A stretch of 64,000 nucleotides of DNA from Ruegeria lacuscaerulensis (GTDB lineage Bacteria; Pseudomonadota; Alphaproteobacteria; Rhodobacterales; Rhodobacteraceae), in the NCBI RefSeq assembly GCF_013033355.1, contig NZ_WQDY01000004.1, positions 62,001 through 126,000 on the forward strand. Direction: 5' to 3'. Position 1 is the first letter of the stretch. Every line of letters starts with the position of its first letter. Position numbers and translations under genes: made by a program. The notes below the pieces were generated by a model. The model worked only from the letters and a program-made list of their open reading frames with translations. It was not told where the DNA came from and made no database searches. Shown piece by piece: positions 35,102 through 44,863 of the stretch.

Positions 35102-35764
35102 ATGCACCATTTTGATGATATCTTTCGGATGGCCGCCGACCGACATGGCGGCGCCGACGCCCTGAATTCGCAGCTCGAGACACCCAGATCCCCTGAAGAA
35201 CTGGCGGATCTGCCAGAAGACCGCTGGCTATCGGTGATGACCAAATGCATATTTCAGGCCGGTTTCAGTTGGAAAGTGATCGAGTCCAAATGGGACGGGT
35301 TTGAGGCTGCGTTCGACGGTTTTGACGTGGGCCGATGCGCATTCATGAACGACGAAAAGTTCGACTCCCTCTTGCAAGATACCCGAATCGTGCGCAACGG
35401 CACCAAGATCGCCGCCGTGCGTGACAACGCAGCCTTTCTGCTGGAACTGCGTGAAGAAGGTGGTGCAGGCCGGGTGTTGGGTGGCTGGCCTTCGACCGAC
35501 TTCGTCGGTCTGCTTGAGATGCTGCGTAAGCGTGGTGCGCGCTTGGGGGGAACCTCGGCGCAGATCGCAATGCGCTTTGCAGGCCGTGACGGCTTCATTC
35601 TCTCGCAGGACGTCACCGCACGGTTGATTGCCGAAGGCGTCGTAGACAAAGCGCCGACCTCAAAGAAAGCCATGAGCGCTGTGCAGGCTGCTTTTAATAC
35701 GTGGATGGATCAATCCGGGCGTTCGCTCACGGAAATCAGCCGCGTTCTGGCTATGAGCGTTTGA
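35102..35764 (+). CDS. DNA-3-methyladenine glycosylase I family protein
   Basis: 220 residues from ATG 35102, preceded by GAAAGGAC; an in-frame upstream start (35081) has no support. It has a helix-hairpin-helix-type glycosylase fold: MTKCIFQAGFSWKVIESKWDGFEAAFDGFDV, DTRIVRNGTKIAAVRDNAAFLLEL, and SAQIAMRFAGRDGFILSQDVTARLI. This is Tag-related; classic Tag zinc-ligand cysteines at the ends are not evident, so it is a divergent member. It should excise alkylated adenine from DNA. Confidence 0.78.
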   Translation: MHHFDDIFRMAADRHGGADALNSQLETPRSPEELADLPEDRWLSVMTKCIFQAGFSWKVIESKWDGFEAAFDGFDVGRCAFMNDEKFDSLLQDTRIVRNGTKIAAVRDNAAFLLELREEGGAGRVLGGWPSTDFVGLLEMLRKRGARLGGTSAQIAMRFAGRDGFILSQDVTARLIAEGVVDKAPTSKKAMSAVQAAFNTWMDQSGRSLTEISRVLAMSV

Positions 35765-35805
35765 AAACAGGTTGCAGGTTGAAGGTCAGGGATTAAGGTC
35801 GGAAC

Positions 35806-36492
35806 ATGTTGCGCCTCATTTTGATGACGTCTTTGTTGTTTCTTTACTCGTGCGGCCGTCCCCTTACGGAAAACGAGGTCGCCTTTGCAAGCGCTGTTCA
35901 GGGCAACACGCTGGACCTAAAGAACGTACGTTTGGTCGAAGGCGCCCCGGTCGTGCCGATCACCTTTTATCGCAAAGACCGTCCGCGCCTGGCCTGCCGC
36001 GAGCGTATCCTGCCACCAACCAAGGAAGGCGTGGTCACTGCAAAACCTGCCGCCGTCGCGTTGTTTAACAAAGTCTACTTCACGAAAGACTGGTACCTCG
36101 AGGATTATATGTCCGAGTTTCCGGAACAGATGGACCTGATCGCCGCCATGTTGCTGGCCCATGAATTGACCCACGTGTGGCAGTGGCAGAACCGGGAAAC
36201 CACGGGCTATCACCCATTGCGTGCAGCGGCCGAGCATGGGGGCAATACGGATCCTTATCAATTTGATCTGACGACCTCGCCCGATTTCCTGTCCTACGGG
36301 TTCGAGCAGCAGGGCGCTATTGTCGAGGAATACATCTGCTGCCGTGCACTGGACCCAACAGCACCGCGCACGCAACGGCTGCATGAAATGCTGGGACAGC
36401 ACTTTGACCTAGCAGCGCTGCCCGGCGAACGCCGCGAACGGGATGTGGTGATCCCTTGGGCCGATGCTGAGGTCGAGGGAATTTGCCGTTAA
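35806..36492 (+). CDS. Putative lipoprotein with a HELTH metalloprotease-like motif
   Basis: 228 residues. An N-terminal hydrophobic stretch leads to a lipobox-like LYSC (residues 13-16). The centre has MLLAHELTHVWQWQNRETTGYHPL, an HExxH zinc-binding motif, with a later Glu in GAIVEEYICC as a candidate third ligand. A zinc peptidase-like or peptidase-derived domain is plausible, but the family often loses activity. It lies 41 bp after the glycosylase gene on the same strand. Confidence 0.78.
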   Translation: MLRLILMTSLLFLYSCGRPLTENEVAFASAVQGNTLDLKNVRLVEGAPVVPITFYRKDRPRLACRERILPPTKEGVVTAKPAAVALFNKVYFTKDWYLEDYMSEFPEQMDLIAAMLLAHELTHVWQWQNRETTGYHPLRAAAEHGGNTDPYQFDLTTSPDFLSYGFEQQGAIVEEYICCRALDPTAPRTQRLHEMLGQHFDLAALPGERRERDVVIPWADAEVEGICR

Positions 36493-36494
36493 GG

Positions 36495-36896
36495 CTATTT
36501 TGCTTGCAACGTTTGCAGGTACGCCACTAAGTCCACGATTGGCTGGCTTGTTAGAATTGGCTGCCCTTGAGGTGTTTTCATCGAAGTATCCTGACCATCG
36601 AAATATGGCCCGTAGACCGGCATAGGGCTGCCGTGACTGATCAAGGGATCGCGCCCGTCAATCCGCGCGACAACACGTGCGACCGGGAAAGTACCATCCG
36701 CGCTGGCCAATGTGGTCAAATCCGTCGGCTGGATCACCAGCACCCCGGCCATAGGACCCTGCCCGGTAGCATCAATGCCGTGGCACGTCGCGCAATAGTG
36801 CTGGTACAGTTTCGCACCCTCTTGCACATCCTGCGCTATGGCCTGAGACCCCATTGCTAACCCTATCGAAACAAGCCCGAGTACCCGTCTGATCAT
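36495..36896 (-). CDS. Secreted monohaem cytochrome c
   Basis: 133 residues with a signal peptide ending near AIAQ. The haem-binding motif is CATCHG (in YQHYCATCHGIDATGQGPM). The axial Met candidate is in HGSPMPVYGP, and the C-terminal helix reads VDLVAYLQTL. It carries electrons in the periplasm; the partner is not evident from the neighbours. It converges on the HELTH gene with a 2-bp gap. Confidence 0.92.
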   Translation of the reverse strand: MIRRVLGLVSIGLAMGSQAIAQDVQEGAKLYQHYCATCHGIDATGQGPMAGVLVIQPTDLTTLASADGTFPVARVVARIDGRDPLISHGSPMPVYGPYFDGQDTSMKTPQGQPILTSQPIVDLVAYLQTLQAK

Positions 36897-36988
36897 CGCA
36901 TCCTCCTGTCACGACTGACATTTGCAGACTTGCTCGTTGGGCAGCTTGGCGCAATGATCCAGATCAACGAAACCATAGGACACGGGCC

Positions 36989-37426
36989 ATGACACAATAC
37001 GCAGCCATCATGCTGGCCGCCGGAATCGGAGTTCCCATCCTCGCCGCATTGAACGCGGCTTTGGGCAAGATGATCGGTTCCCCCACGACCGCCGCAGTGG
37101 TTCTGTTCGCCATCGCCTTTGCATCTTCGGCGGTCGTCATGGTGCTATTTCCGGGGTTCGGAGCCTTATCGAAAATCGCCGGGGCACCAAGACACCTGCT
37201 GCTTGCGGGTGTGCTTATCGCCTTCTACGTTCTGTCTATCACCCACGTCGCCCCGCATTTCGGTGTGGGCAACGCGGTGTTCTTCGTGTTGATCGGACAG
37301 TTGATCAGCGCCGCTGCCATAGACCATTTCGGCCTGTTCGGTGCGCAAGTCACGCCGCTGACATGGATACGCGCGGGCGGTATTGCCGTGATGGCCGCCG
37401 GGGTGGCGATCACTCAACTGGCTTAA
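36989..37426 (+). CDS. DMT-superfamily membrane protein, YdcZ type
   Basis: 145 residues with five hydrophobic helices. The start ([40 protein letters not shown]) and the segment [24 protein letters not shown] are characteristic of the YdcZ (DUF606) half-size transporter family. Substrate unknown; it is expected to dimerise. It converges on lolD and overlaps its 3' end by 17 bp. Confidence 0.87.
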   Translation: MTQYAAIMLAAGIGVPILAALNAALGKMIGSPTTAAVVLFAIAFASSAVVMVLFPGFGALSKIAGAPRHLLLAGVLIAFYVLSITHVAPHFGVGNAVFFVLIGQLISAAAIDHFGLFGAQVTPLTWIRAGGIAVMAAGVAITQLA

Positions 37427-38096
37427 GAACGCCCCCATCCAACCGCAGCTTGCGATCCATCCGCGCGGCCAGATCCATATTGTGCGTGGCGATCAGGGCC
37501 GAGAGCCCCTCGTCCCGCACCAATGCCATTAGCGCATCGAACACCTGATCCGAGGTCTCGGGGTCGAGATTGCCCGTCGGTTCATCCGCCAACAATACGC
37601 GCGGCGCGTTGGCCAGCGCGCGGCAAAAGGCGACCCGCTGTTGCTCGCCCCCAGACAGGGCCGCCGGGCGGTGATCCGCGCGCGCCGCAACACCGACGCG
37701 ATCCAGCAGCGCCATCGCCCTGTCCTGTGCGGCCTTCTCGGAGACACCATTGGCCAGTTGCGGCAGGGTGATGTTCTCCAGCGCTGTGAACTCGGGCAGT
37801 AGATGGTGGAACTGATAGACAAAGCCTACATCCTGCCGCCGCAGCGCGGTGCGGGTGCGGTCGCCTTTGCCTGCGATGCTCTGCCCCGCGATCTCAACGG
37901 TGCCGCTATCGGGCGTGTCCAGCAGCCCGGCAATATGCAGCAGCGTCGACTTCCCCGCCCCAGAGGGCGCCACTAGTGCAACTGCCTCGCCCGCGCGTAG
38001 GTCCAGATCGACGCCGCGCAGCACCTGCACCTCGCCCGGTGTGCCCTGCAGATAGGTTTTGGTCAGACCGTTCAGCCGCAATGTCACATCACTCAT
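37410..38096 (-). CDS. lolD: Lipoprotein-releasing system ATPase
   Basis: 228 residues from ATG 38096, which overlaps the lolC stop by 8 bp. Walker A is [11 protein letters not shown], the signature [15 protein letters not shown], Walker [14 protein letters not shown] and the switch His ATHNMDLA. The first strand [21 protein letters not shown] is typical of LolD/MacB ATPases. With LolC/E it pulls lipoproteins from the inner membrane to LolA. Confidence 0.93.
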   Translation of the reverse strand: MSDVTLRLNGLTKTYLQGTPGEVQVLRGVDLDLRAGEAVALVAPSGAGKSTLLHIAGLLDTPDSGTVEIAGQSIAGKGDRTRTALRRQDVGFVYQFHHLLPEFTALENITLPQLANGVSEKAAQDRAMALLDRVGVAARADHRPAALSGGEQQRVAFCRALANAPRVLLADEPTGNLDPETSDQVFDALMALVRDEGLSALIATHNMDLAARMDRKLRLDGGVLKPVE

Positions 38097-39384
38097 AGCG
38101 CAGCGCCTCAACCGGGTTCAGCCGCGCCGCGCGACGGGCCGGAAAATAGGTGACGAAGAAGGACAAGCCAAGCGACAGCCCCACGGCTTTGAGCACATCG
38201 GACAGGTGCAATTCGGCTGGCAAAGCATAGATGCCCCGGATCGACGGATCCCAGACTCCACCGCCCATCACGAAATTTACAAAGCTGAAGATCGGGTCGA
38301 TATAGATCGCAAACAGGCACCCCAGCACCACACCCATCGTGGTGCCGATAATGCCCGTAAATGACCCGCAGATGAAGAACACGCGCAGGACAGACCCTTC
38401 GCTGAGGCCAATGGTGCGCAGGATGCCGATATCTCGCCCCTTGTTCTTGACCAGCATGATCAGACCCGAGACGATGTTCATCGCCGCAATCAGTACAAGG
38501 ATCGACAGGATGATGAACATCACATTGTCCTCGACCTCAAGCGCGCGCAGGAACCCGCCCGAGGCGTCCTGCCATGTCCATATCTGACTGCGTTCGCCTG
38601 CTGCTTCCAGGATGGGGATCAGAATGGGTGTCAGATTCTCCGGATCATCCACCATAACTTCGATCTCGTCGGCCACACCTTCCCGGTTAAAGAAGGTCTG
38701 CGCCTGTTCGAACGGCATGTAGACACGGGTGCGGTCGATGTCATAGCGCCCGGCCGAAAACACATAAACCACCCGATAGGCGCTGACGCGGGGCGAGGTG
38801 CCAAAAGCCGTCTTTACCCCGTTAGGCGAGGTCAGCTTGACTGTATCCCCTACTGTAGCCCCGATACTGCGCGCCACGCCCGAACCGATCGCAATAACGA
38901 ATTCCTCGTTCTGGAATTCCGACAGATCGCCAACCGCCTGATCGCTTTCGGCGATGCCCGGCAGGTCCAACAAGTCGTCCGGCTGTATCCCAAAAACTTC
39001 GACACCGCTGCTGCGGTCGCGGTTGGTGATCAGCACTTGCCCCTTGACCAAAGCTGCCGCCCGTTGAACGCCCGGCACCTGCCCGATCCTGTCAGCCACC
39101 TGATCGTAGTTTTCAATGGTCCGATCTACGCGCCCCTGGGCATCAAAATTCCCAGCCGAATAAACCGTCACATGCGCGTTGGCCCCCAGAATGGTGCCGA
39201 CAAACTCGGCACGGAAACCCGATCGAACTGCCAACGTGGCGATCAGAGCGAACACGGCCAAGGTGATCCCGATCAGCGAGATCCAGGTCATCACGCTGAC
39301 GCCCCCCTCGGCGCGGCGCGCGCGTAGGTATCGCCAGGCGATTTTCCATTCAAAAGGTGCAAAGGGCGGGGGTGTCTTGGCCAT
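38089..39384 (-). CDS. lolC: Lipoprotein-releasing system permease (LolC/LolE family)
   Basis: 431 residues from ATG 39384, preceded by GGAGCAGG; the frame is open to 39441. It has an N-terminal helix after [29 protein letters not shown], a large periplasmic domain (about 50-270) and three C-terminal helices with [43 protein letters not shown] (FtsX-like domain). Only one permease gene is present, so the LolCDE complex probably contains a LolC/E hybrid dimer, as is usual outside gammaproteobacteria. Confidence 0.93.
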   Translation of the reverse strand: MAKTPPPFAPFEWKIAWRYLRARRAEGGVSVMTWISLIGITLAVFALIATLAVRSGFRAEFVGTILGANAHVTVYSAGNFDAQGRVDRTIENYDQVADRIGQVPGVQRAAALVKGQVLITNRDRSSGVEVFGIQPDDLLDLPGIAESDQAVGDLSEFQNEEFVIAIGSGVARSIGATVGDTVKLTSPNGVKTAFGTSPRVSAYRVVYVFSAGRYDIDRTRVYMPFEQAQTFFNREGVADEIEVMVDDPENLTPILIPILEAAGERSQIWTWQDASGGFLRALEVEDNVMFIILSILVLIAAMNIVSGLIMLVKNKGRDIGILRTIGLSEGSVLRVFFICGSFTGIIGTTMGVVLGCLFAIYIDPIFSFVNFVMGGGVWDPSIRGIYALPAELHLSDVLKAVGLSLGLSFFVTYFPARRAARLNPVEALRYE

Positions 39385-39449
39385 GCCTGCTCCGGTGTTT
39401 TTGTTGGACGTGACCCTTTCGGCATTTGGCCAAATGGTCAAGCCGCGCG

Positions 39450-40436
39450 TTATCCCGACAGGGCTGCGGTTTGCTGCAAAACGGCCTCGGCCCGGTTCCG
39501 GTCACAAATGCCGCGCGCCTCAAGCTCGTGAAAGACACGGTCGCGCAAATCCTGGGGCAGGTTTGCGATGGCGCGGTTGTGCAACCCAAGCGTCAAACTG
39601 CGCGGGTCATCCAGCCGTCCCAGCAACTGCGTCAGCGCCTCGGTCGAATACGTAGGCCAGAGCCCGATGGCTGTAGACTCCGCCTCTTCGAACCATGGGG
39701 CGTAACCGTCGTGGGATTTCAGGCAAAACGCGTTCATCAGCATGAACTCTGAGGGCCGCCTGCGCGACGCGAACAAGGCCTGAACCGAGCCGTAGCGCGC
39801 GTTGATTTCGTCCAGCAGAGACAGGACAAGCGACCGGCGCACCGGGTACGGCGTGGCAAAGGTTGTCGTCTTGATCTGCCCCGGATCAGACCGTGGCGCA
39901 CCTAGGGCATCCAAACTTTGCAGCAGCCAGTTGCGGTGAAAATCACTTTCAATGTCAATGAACGGGATGCGCGCCGCGCCGCCGGGCGTAAAGAACTCTG
40001 CCTCATCAAACTGGCGCAGAAACAGGTTCTTGGTGTCCAAAATGACCATATTCTCGGAGGCCGCGACCCGCGCCGCGCCCAGTTTCAGAATCTGTTGATT
40101 GCGGTAGCCATTGTTGCCACGCCACCCGCCCTTGCGGATCAGCGGAATGCGAAAGCGGTTCTCGATCAGCACGCGATCCAGCGCCGGGCGTCGCGCACAA
40201 TGACCCTCCCCCAGTAGAACATCGTCCCCACTGAGGACGCGCACCTTGTCTTGCAGTGCTCCGTAGGCAGGTAGAATCGGCTCGATCCGCTGCCGCAACG
40301 CACCCTCATCAACGTCGTTCATGATCACATGGATCGACCCGACCTGCGCCGGATCAACAAACCGGGCGAAGGAAAGGGCCTGAAGTTCCAGCAAAGGAAA
40401 GTCCCTGGAATATACAACCGTTGCGAAACTCAGCAC
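39450..40436 (-). CDS. DUF6492 protein, glycosyltransferase-like, GTG start
   Basis: 328 residues from GTG 40436. It has SFATVVYSRDFPLLELQALSFARF, a nucleotide-sugar-type beginning, then KGGWRGNNGYRNQQILKLGAARVAASENMVILDTKNLFLR, which recalls the DxD region of glycosyltransferases. It also has a late WPTYSTEALTQLLG. DUF6492 proteins are predicted glycosyltransferases of surface polysaccharides. The neighbour beyond the small plus-strand gene is a GT2 enzyme, which supports this. Confidence 0.75.
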   Translation of the reverse strand: MLSFATVVYSRDFPLLELQALSFARFVDPAQVGSIHVIMNDVDEGALRQRIEPILPAYGALQDKVRVLSGDDVLLGEGHCARRPALDRVLIENRFRIPLIRKGGWRGNNGYRNQQILKLGAARVAASENMVILDTKNLFLRQFDEAEFFTPGGAARIPFIDIESDFHRNWLLQSLDALGAPRSDPGQIKTTTFATPYPVRRSLVLSLLDEINARYGSVQALFASRRRPSEFMLMNAFCLKSHDGYAPWFEEAESTAIGLWPTYSTEALTQLLGRLDDPRSLTLGLHNRAIANLPQDLRDRVFHELEARGICDRNRAEAVLQQTAALSG

Positions 40437-40763
40437 CGCGCGGACCTTTTTGCGTTTTTCCGCTCATCTAGCAGCATTTGCCGACCTGTCCAAGCGAACC
40501 ACACCACGAATCAGTCGTCGGGTCCGGCAAACCGCTGTTCGAGGTAAGGATGATTTAGTCGAACCTCTCAAAACCAAAGGTTGTGATACCGTTCACAGAC
40601 CAGCGGCGACTGTTTCAGCTATGTAGTCAATGCCGGGTTCGCGTGATTGACTGAACTCAAAATGCAACATTTTCGTTGGAATAATATTTCGCTTTTTGAT
40701 TATTTTTCGAAACTTTGTCACCCTGACTTTGGGGGAATACAATTTTTAGAGCGGGGGTCGCTC
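40437..40763. other. Intergenic region upstream of the small plus-strand gene
   Basis: 327 bp, more AT-rich toward its right end (40665-40750). It holds an inverted repeat AGTCAAT-N14-ATTGACT (40625-40652). Immediately before the ATG at 40764 is a GAGCG/CGCTC hairpin (40749-40763) whose loop is GGGGT, which may present or hide the ribosome site. No gene seen. Confidence 0.5.
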
Positions 40764-41120
40764 ATGAGTATTCGACTAAACAAAGAAAAAGCGGGCGCGA
40801 TTTCGGCCCGGCAGGCATCAACAGAACTGGATTGCGAAACAGCGGCATTGCTTAGGGCCGCGATACGTCCTTTGTTTGCCAGTGCAGCCAGTTGGAATGG
40901 CCTGACAGACATCCTGAAAGACAAAGGCTACCAGCTTGCCTTCCGGCAAGGACGCCTGTGCATTACCGACATCGCAACGGCAAAGCGGGTGTGTGGGCTG
41001 AGGTTCCTGGGGCTGGAGTTCCGCGACTTGGTGCAGCGGATGGGACGCCCCATAGTTGTTGCACGCGACAGTGAAACCGGAGACCTGCTGGCCGCCCGAC
41101 CTTCGGTGAACGGCGCTTAA
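40764..41120 (+). CDS. Small protein resembling the C-terminal segment of relaxases
   Basis: 118 residues from ATG 40764; a TTG-initiated longer frame (40647) has no support. The middle (ASWNGLTDILKDKGYQLAFRQGRLCITDIATAKRVCGLRFLGLEFRDLVQRMG) recalls a short module near the C-terminus of MobA-type relaxases (pattern from memory). There is no catalytic relaxase part. It may be a stand-alone DNA-binding or regulatory derivative. It overlaps the convergent GT2 gene by 4 bp. Confidence 0.65.
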   Translation: MSIRLNKEKAGAISARQASTELDCETAALLRAAIRPLFASAASWNGLTDILKDKGYQLAFRQGRLCITDIATAKRVCGLRFLGLEFRDLVQRMGRPIVVARDSETGDLLAARPSVNGA

Positions 41121-42007
41121 AAGCTGCGCCAGAACTGGACTGAACGCCGCGTGGCCTTCCACAGGCTGTGGCGCGCCGCCGCTTTGATACCGGCGCATGT
41201 TCCCGGTTCGATCAACCGCCCAAGGACCAGTTTCGCGGGCATATGGCCGCGATGGTAGAACCGGCAGAAATCATCCTCGGTCAAGTCACGCGCAGCTTTA
41301 CGCCCGTCGTAATACTTCATCCAGACCCGCGCATAGTCTCGGGCCGTCACATCCGGGTCACTGCTGGCCCCACGTCCCCAAAACATCGAGATCGGCTCAT
41401 CCATCCGTTCGCCCTGATACCCGGCCGTGATCATGCGCAGCATCAGGTCATAGTCGGCCGCCACGCGGAATTGCGGATCATGGCCGCCCAGCGCCGCAAA
41501 CACGTCGCGCCGGATCAGGACTGAGTTATGGCAGAACGGCATCCGTTGCAGGATCGCAGTCAGCGACATGCGCTTTTCGCGGCTTTCCGTCCCGTCCTTG
41601 AACCGGCGCAAGGTGGACCCGTACAGGAAGTCGGGCCGGGTCGCGGTCAAACGTTCAGCGGCTATGTTCAGGATGTCATCCGAAGCGAGTGAGTCATCCG
41701 AGTTCAGGAACAAAAGGTATTGACCACGCGCGGCCCCTGCCCCCTTGTTCATCGCATCATAGAGGTTGCGGTCCGGTTCGCTGATCACGCGGGTCCGTTC
41801 TGCATTGGCAGTGACGTCCTGAAGAAACGGGACGGTGCCATCCGTTGAGGCACCGTCCTGAATAATATGCTCGGCCCTCAAGCAGTTCTGGCGGGCCATG
41901 CACGCGATTACCTCGCGAAAGCTATCCTGCCGCCCTTGAGACAGCAGGTTATGCGTCGCCGTGACAACCGAGATCAGCGGCACGTCTGTGTCAGCCGATT
42001 TGCTCAT
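41117..42007 (-). CDS. Family 2 glycosyltransferase
   Basis: 296 residues. The GT2 fold begins [32 protein letters not shown], then [42 protein letters not shown] with a DxD-like NSDD, and [34 protein letters not shown] acceptor region. It transfers a sugar from a nucleotide donor, probably for surface polysaccharide or lipid. It starts 17 bp inside the proS gene on the same strand. Confidence 0.9.
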   Translation of the reverse strand: MSKSADTDVPLISVVTATHNLLSQGRQDSFREVIACMARQNCLRAEHIIQDGASTDGTVPFLQDVTANAERTRVISEPDRNLYDAMNKGAGAARGQYLLFLNSDDSLASDDILNIAAERLTATRPDFLYGSTLRRFKDGTESREKRMSLTAILQRMPFCHNSVLIRRDVFAALGGHDPQFRVAADYDLMLRMITAGYQGERMDEPISMFWGRGASSDPDVTARDYARVWMKYYDGRKAARDLTEDDFCRFYHRGHMPAKLVLGRLIEPGTCAGIKAAARHSLWKATRRSVQFWRSF

Positions 42008-43331
42008 AGATCTCGGCGATCTTAGTGACGGCGGCCTCGGGGCTGAGTTCCTCGCTCTCGCCAGTGCGGCGGCAGGTCAGTTCAACCACACCGTTTTTCA
42101 ACCCGCGCGGACCAACGGTGATGCGCCATGGCAGGCCGATCAGGTCCATGGTGGCGAATTTGCCACCTGCCCGCTCGTTGCGGTCATCATAGAGCGGCTC
42201 CAGCCCCAGCGCAGTCAGCGCACCGTAGAGCTTGTCACAGGCCGCATCTGCCTCTTCATCGCCCTGCTTCAGGTTCACGATGCCGCAATGGAACGGGGTT
42301 ACGCCTTCGGGCCAGATGATGCCCTTATCGTCATGGCTGGCTTCTATGATGGCGCCGATCAGGCGGCTGACGCCGATGCCGTGGCTGCCCATGTGAACGG
42401 GCGTCGGCTTGCCATCCGGGCCTTGAACGGTTGCGCCCATCGCCTCGGAATACTTGGTGCCGAAATAGAAGATCTGCCCTACTTCGATCCCACGCGCCAC
42501 ACGGCGGCGATCCTCGGGCACCTGATTGAACAGCGCCTCGTCATGGGTTTCATCGGTGCGCGCATATTTCGAGGTGAACTCTTCCAAGATCGCCTGACAT
42601 TGCGCGCGGTCGTCGTAGTCGATCTGACGATCACCAAAACTCAGATCGGTGACAGCGCTGTCATAGAAGACCTCGGATTCACCCGTATCGGCCAGCACAA
42701 GGAATTCATGCGTGTCGTCGCCACCGATCGGGCCGGAATCGGCGCGCATCGGGATGGCTTGCAGGCCCATACGTTCATAGGTGCGCAGATAGCTGACCAG
42801 ATGGCGGTTATAAGCGTGCAACGCATCCTCTTTGGTCAGGTCGAAGTTGTAGCCGTCCTTCATATAGAACTCACGCCCCCGCATCACGCCGAAACGCGGG
42901 CGGATTTCATCGCGGAACTTCCACTGGATCTGGTACAGGGTCAGCGGCAGGTCTTTGTAGCTGTTGACGTGGCCACGGAAGATATCCGTAACCAGTTCCT
43001 CGGCAGTCGGCGTAAACAACATATCCCGGTCATGCCGGTCCTTCATCCGCAGCATCTCCTGACCATAGTCGTCGTAACGCCCGGATTCGCGCCACAGGTC
43101 CGCCGATTGGATGATCGGCATCTGGATCGCTATGTGGCCAGCGCGCGCCTGCTCTTCGTGGATGATGTTTTCCAGCTTGCGCAGCACTTTGAAGCCCATC
43201 GGCAGCCACGAGTAAATCCCGGCCGAAGCCTGCTTGATCATGCCCGCGCGCAGCATCAGCCGGTGACTGACGATCTGAGCCTCGGAGGGGTTTTCCTTGA
43301 GAACGGGCAGAAAGTAACGGCTCAGGCGCAT
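41991..43331 (-). CDS. proS: Prolyl-tRNA synthetase, short alphaproteobacterial form
   Basis: 446 residues. Class II motifs are visible: motif 1 around [20 protein letters not shown], motif 2 [31 protein letters not shown] and motif 3 [17 protein letters not shown], then the anticodon-binding domain to the C-terminus. The editing (INS) insertion between motifs 2 and 3 present in the 570-residue bacterial form is missing, as is normal in alphaproteobacteria. It charges tRNA-Pro. Confidence 0.97.
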   Translation of the reverse strand: MRLSRYFLPVLKENPSEAQIVSHRLMLRAGMIKQASAGIYSWLPMGFKVLRKLENIIHEEQARAGHIAIQMPIIQSADLWRESGRYDDYGQEMLRMKDRHDRDMLFTPTAEELVTDIFRGHVNSYKDLPLTLYQIQWKFRDEIRPRFGVMRGREFYMKDGYNFDLTKEDALHAYNRHLVSYLRTYERMGLQAIPMRADSGPIGGDDTHEFLVLADTGESEVFYDSAVTDLSFGDRQIDYDDRAQCQAILEEFTSKYARTDETHDEALFNQVPEDRRRVARGIEVGQIFYFGTKYSEAMGATVQGPDGKPTPVHMGSHGIGVSRLIGAIIEASHDDKGIIWPEGVTPFHCGIVNLKQGDEEADAACDKLYGALTALGLEPLYDDRNERAGGKFATMDLIGLPWRITVGPRGLKNGVVELTCRRTGESEELSPEAAVTKIAEIYEQIG

Positions 43332-43498
43332 GGGAGGACCTTCAAAGGTGAAAATTTCGCTGCAAGGTGATTATGCCAAAGCCTCGCCGGGGGCAATCAC
43401 GCAATGGCGTTTTTGCGACCCCTGGCCCGTCGCATTTTTTATTGACCCGCCAGTCAGGAACCTCAAATGTGACAGGAATGTAAAAATGTGAGGCCCCG

Positions 43499-44863
43499 AT
43501 GCAGACAATCTCGGAACCCGCCCGTCAAATTCCTGTTGTTCACCAGACGGATGTTCTGGTCGTGGGCTCTGGCCCCGCCGGGTTGGCCGCCGCTTTGGCC
43601 GCCGCGCGCGCCGGGGCCGAAGTGTCACTGGTTGACCGCTTTGGCTGCATGGGCGGCAATATCACCGCCGTGGGGGTAGAGGGGTTCGCATGGTATCGCC
43701 ACGAACAAACGGTCGAGGCAGGCGGCATCGGCATGGAGTTTGAGACCCGCGCCAAGGACATGGGCGCGGCGGTGCCGGAAAGCCAGTCGCTGAGTTATGA
43801 GCTGGACAGCGAGGGGTTCAAGCTGGTCGCCGACAAACTGGTCGAAGAGGCGGGTGTGCATCCGATGCTGCACCGTCAGTTCGTGGCCCCGATCATGGAC
43901 GGCAACCGGATCACCGGCATCATAACCGAATCCAAAGCGGGCCGCGAGGCGATTCTGGCCCGCGTGGTGATCGACGCCACCGGCGACGCAGATGTCGCCC
44001 ACCGCGCCGGTGCCCCGACGCACAAAACCGCGCGCGAGGATATGATGGCGGCCTCGGTCATGTTCCATCTGGCCGGTGTCGACAAGCGCGCGTTTATGGA
44101 GGGCGTCAAGGCCGATCCGCAGACCTACAAGGACTGGGGCGGCGGCGGTGAGTGGAATATCGAGACCTCGGGGAAAGAGGATGACATGTTCTCGCCCTTC
44201 GTTCACAAGCCCTTCCAACAGGCGATTGATGCAGGGATGATCCCGCCGCACCTGAACACCATCGCAGGCACGTGGGGTGCGATGCATGATACGGGTGAGC
44301 TGACCTATATGAACCTCATCCATCTGGCCGAGATTGACGGCACCGATCCCGACAGCTTGACGCGGGGCGAGATCGAGGGCCGCCGTCAGTCGATGCTGGC
44401 CATTGAGGCGCTGCGCCGTTTCATGCCGGGCTGCGAAAACGCGCGGCTGCGAAATTTCGGCATGACCATCGGTATCCGTGACACACGCAAGATCGACGCG
44501 GTCTACAACATGACCGAGGATGACGCCCGCCATCAGGGCCGGTTCGAAGATACGATCGGCATCTACCCCGAATTCATTGACGGCTATGGCATCCTGATCC
44601 TACCCACCACGGGGCGGTATATGCAGGTGCCCTATCGTTCGATGCTCCCCAAGGGAATCAAAGGGTTGCTGGTCGCGGGCCGCTCCCACGGAGCCGACAA
44701 AGTGGCCCATGCCGCCACACGCAACATGGCCTGCTGCGCTGTCATGGGCCAAGGCGCAGGCATCGCCGCTGCGCTATCGTTGAAAAGCAATCAGGAGGTC
44801 GACACGATGAACCTCGCCCCCGTCCACAAAGAACTCGACCGTCAGGGCGTGCGGATTCACTGA
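43499..44863 (+). CDS. FAD-dependent oxidoreductase (FAD_oxidored family)
   Basis: 454 residues. It has an N-terminal Rossmann FAD site VLVVGSGPAGLAAALAAARAGAEVSLVDRFGCMGGNITAVGVEG, then a second ATGDADVAHRAGAP motif near 160, and a C-terminal FAD-contact region GLLVAGRSHGADKVAHAATRNMACCAVMGQGAGIAAAL. The substrate is unknown. Its stop overlaps the start of the downstream oxygenase by one base (TGATG), so the two are translationally coupled and probably act on the same pathway. Confidence 0.88.
   Translation: MQTISEPARQIPVVHQTDVLVVGSGPAGLAAALAAARAGAEVSLVDRFGCMGGNITAVGVEGFAWYRHEQTVEAGGIGMEFETRAKDMGAAVPESQSLSYELDSEGFKLVADKLVEEAGVHPMLHRQFVAPIMDGNRITGIITESKAGREAILARVVIDATGDADVAHRAGAPTHKTAREDMMAASVMFHLAGVDKRAFMEGVKADPQTYKDWGGGGEWNIETSGKEDDMFSPFVHKPFQQAIDAGMIPPHLNTIAGTWGAMHDTGELTYMNLIHLAEIDGTDPDSLTRGEIEGRRQSMLAIEALRRFMPGCENARLRNFGMTIGIRDTRKIDAVYNMTEDDARHQGRFEDTIGIYPEFIDGYGILILPTTGRYMQVPYRSMLPKGIKGLLVAGRSHGADKVAHAATRNMACCAVMGQGAGIAAALSLKSNQEVDTMNLAPVHKELDRQGVRIH

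Noticed and set aside
41961..43370. 469-codon plus-strand open frame
   Set aside because: Antisense to proS; shadow frame without family sequence.
43438..43456. Possible second BetI-like site (ATTGACCCGCCAGTCA) upstream of the FAD oxidoreductase
   Set aside because: Only TGAC/GTCA half-sites with the wrong spacing; not a palindrome comparable to that at 34946-34961.
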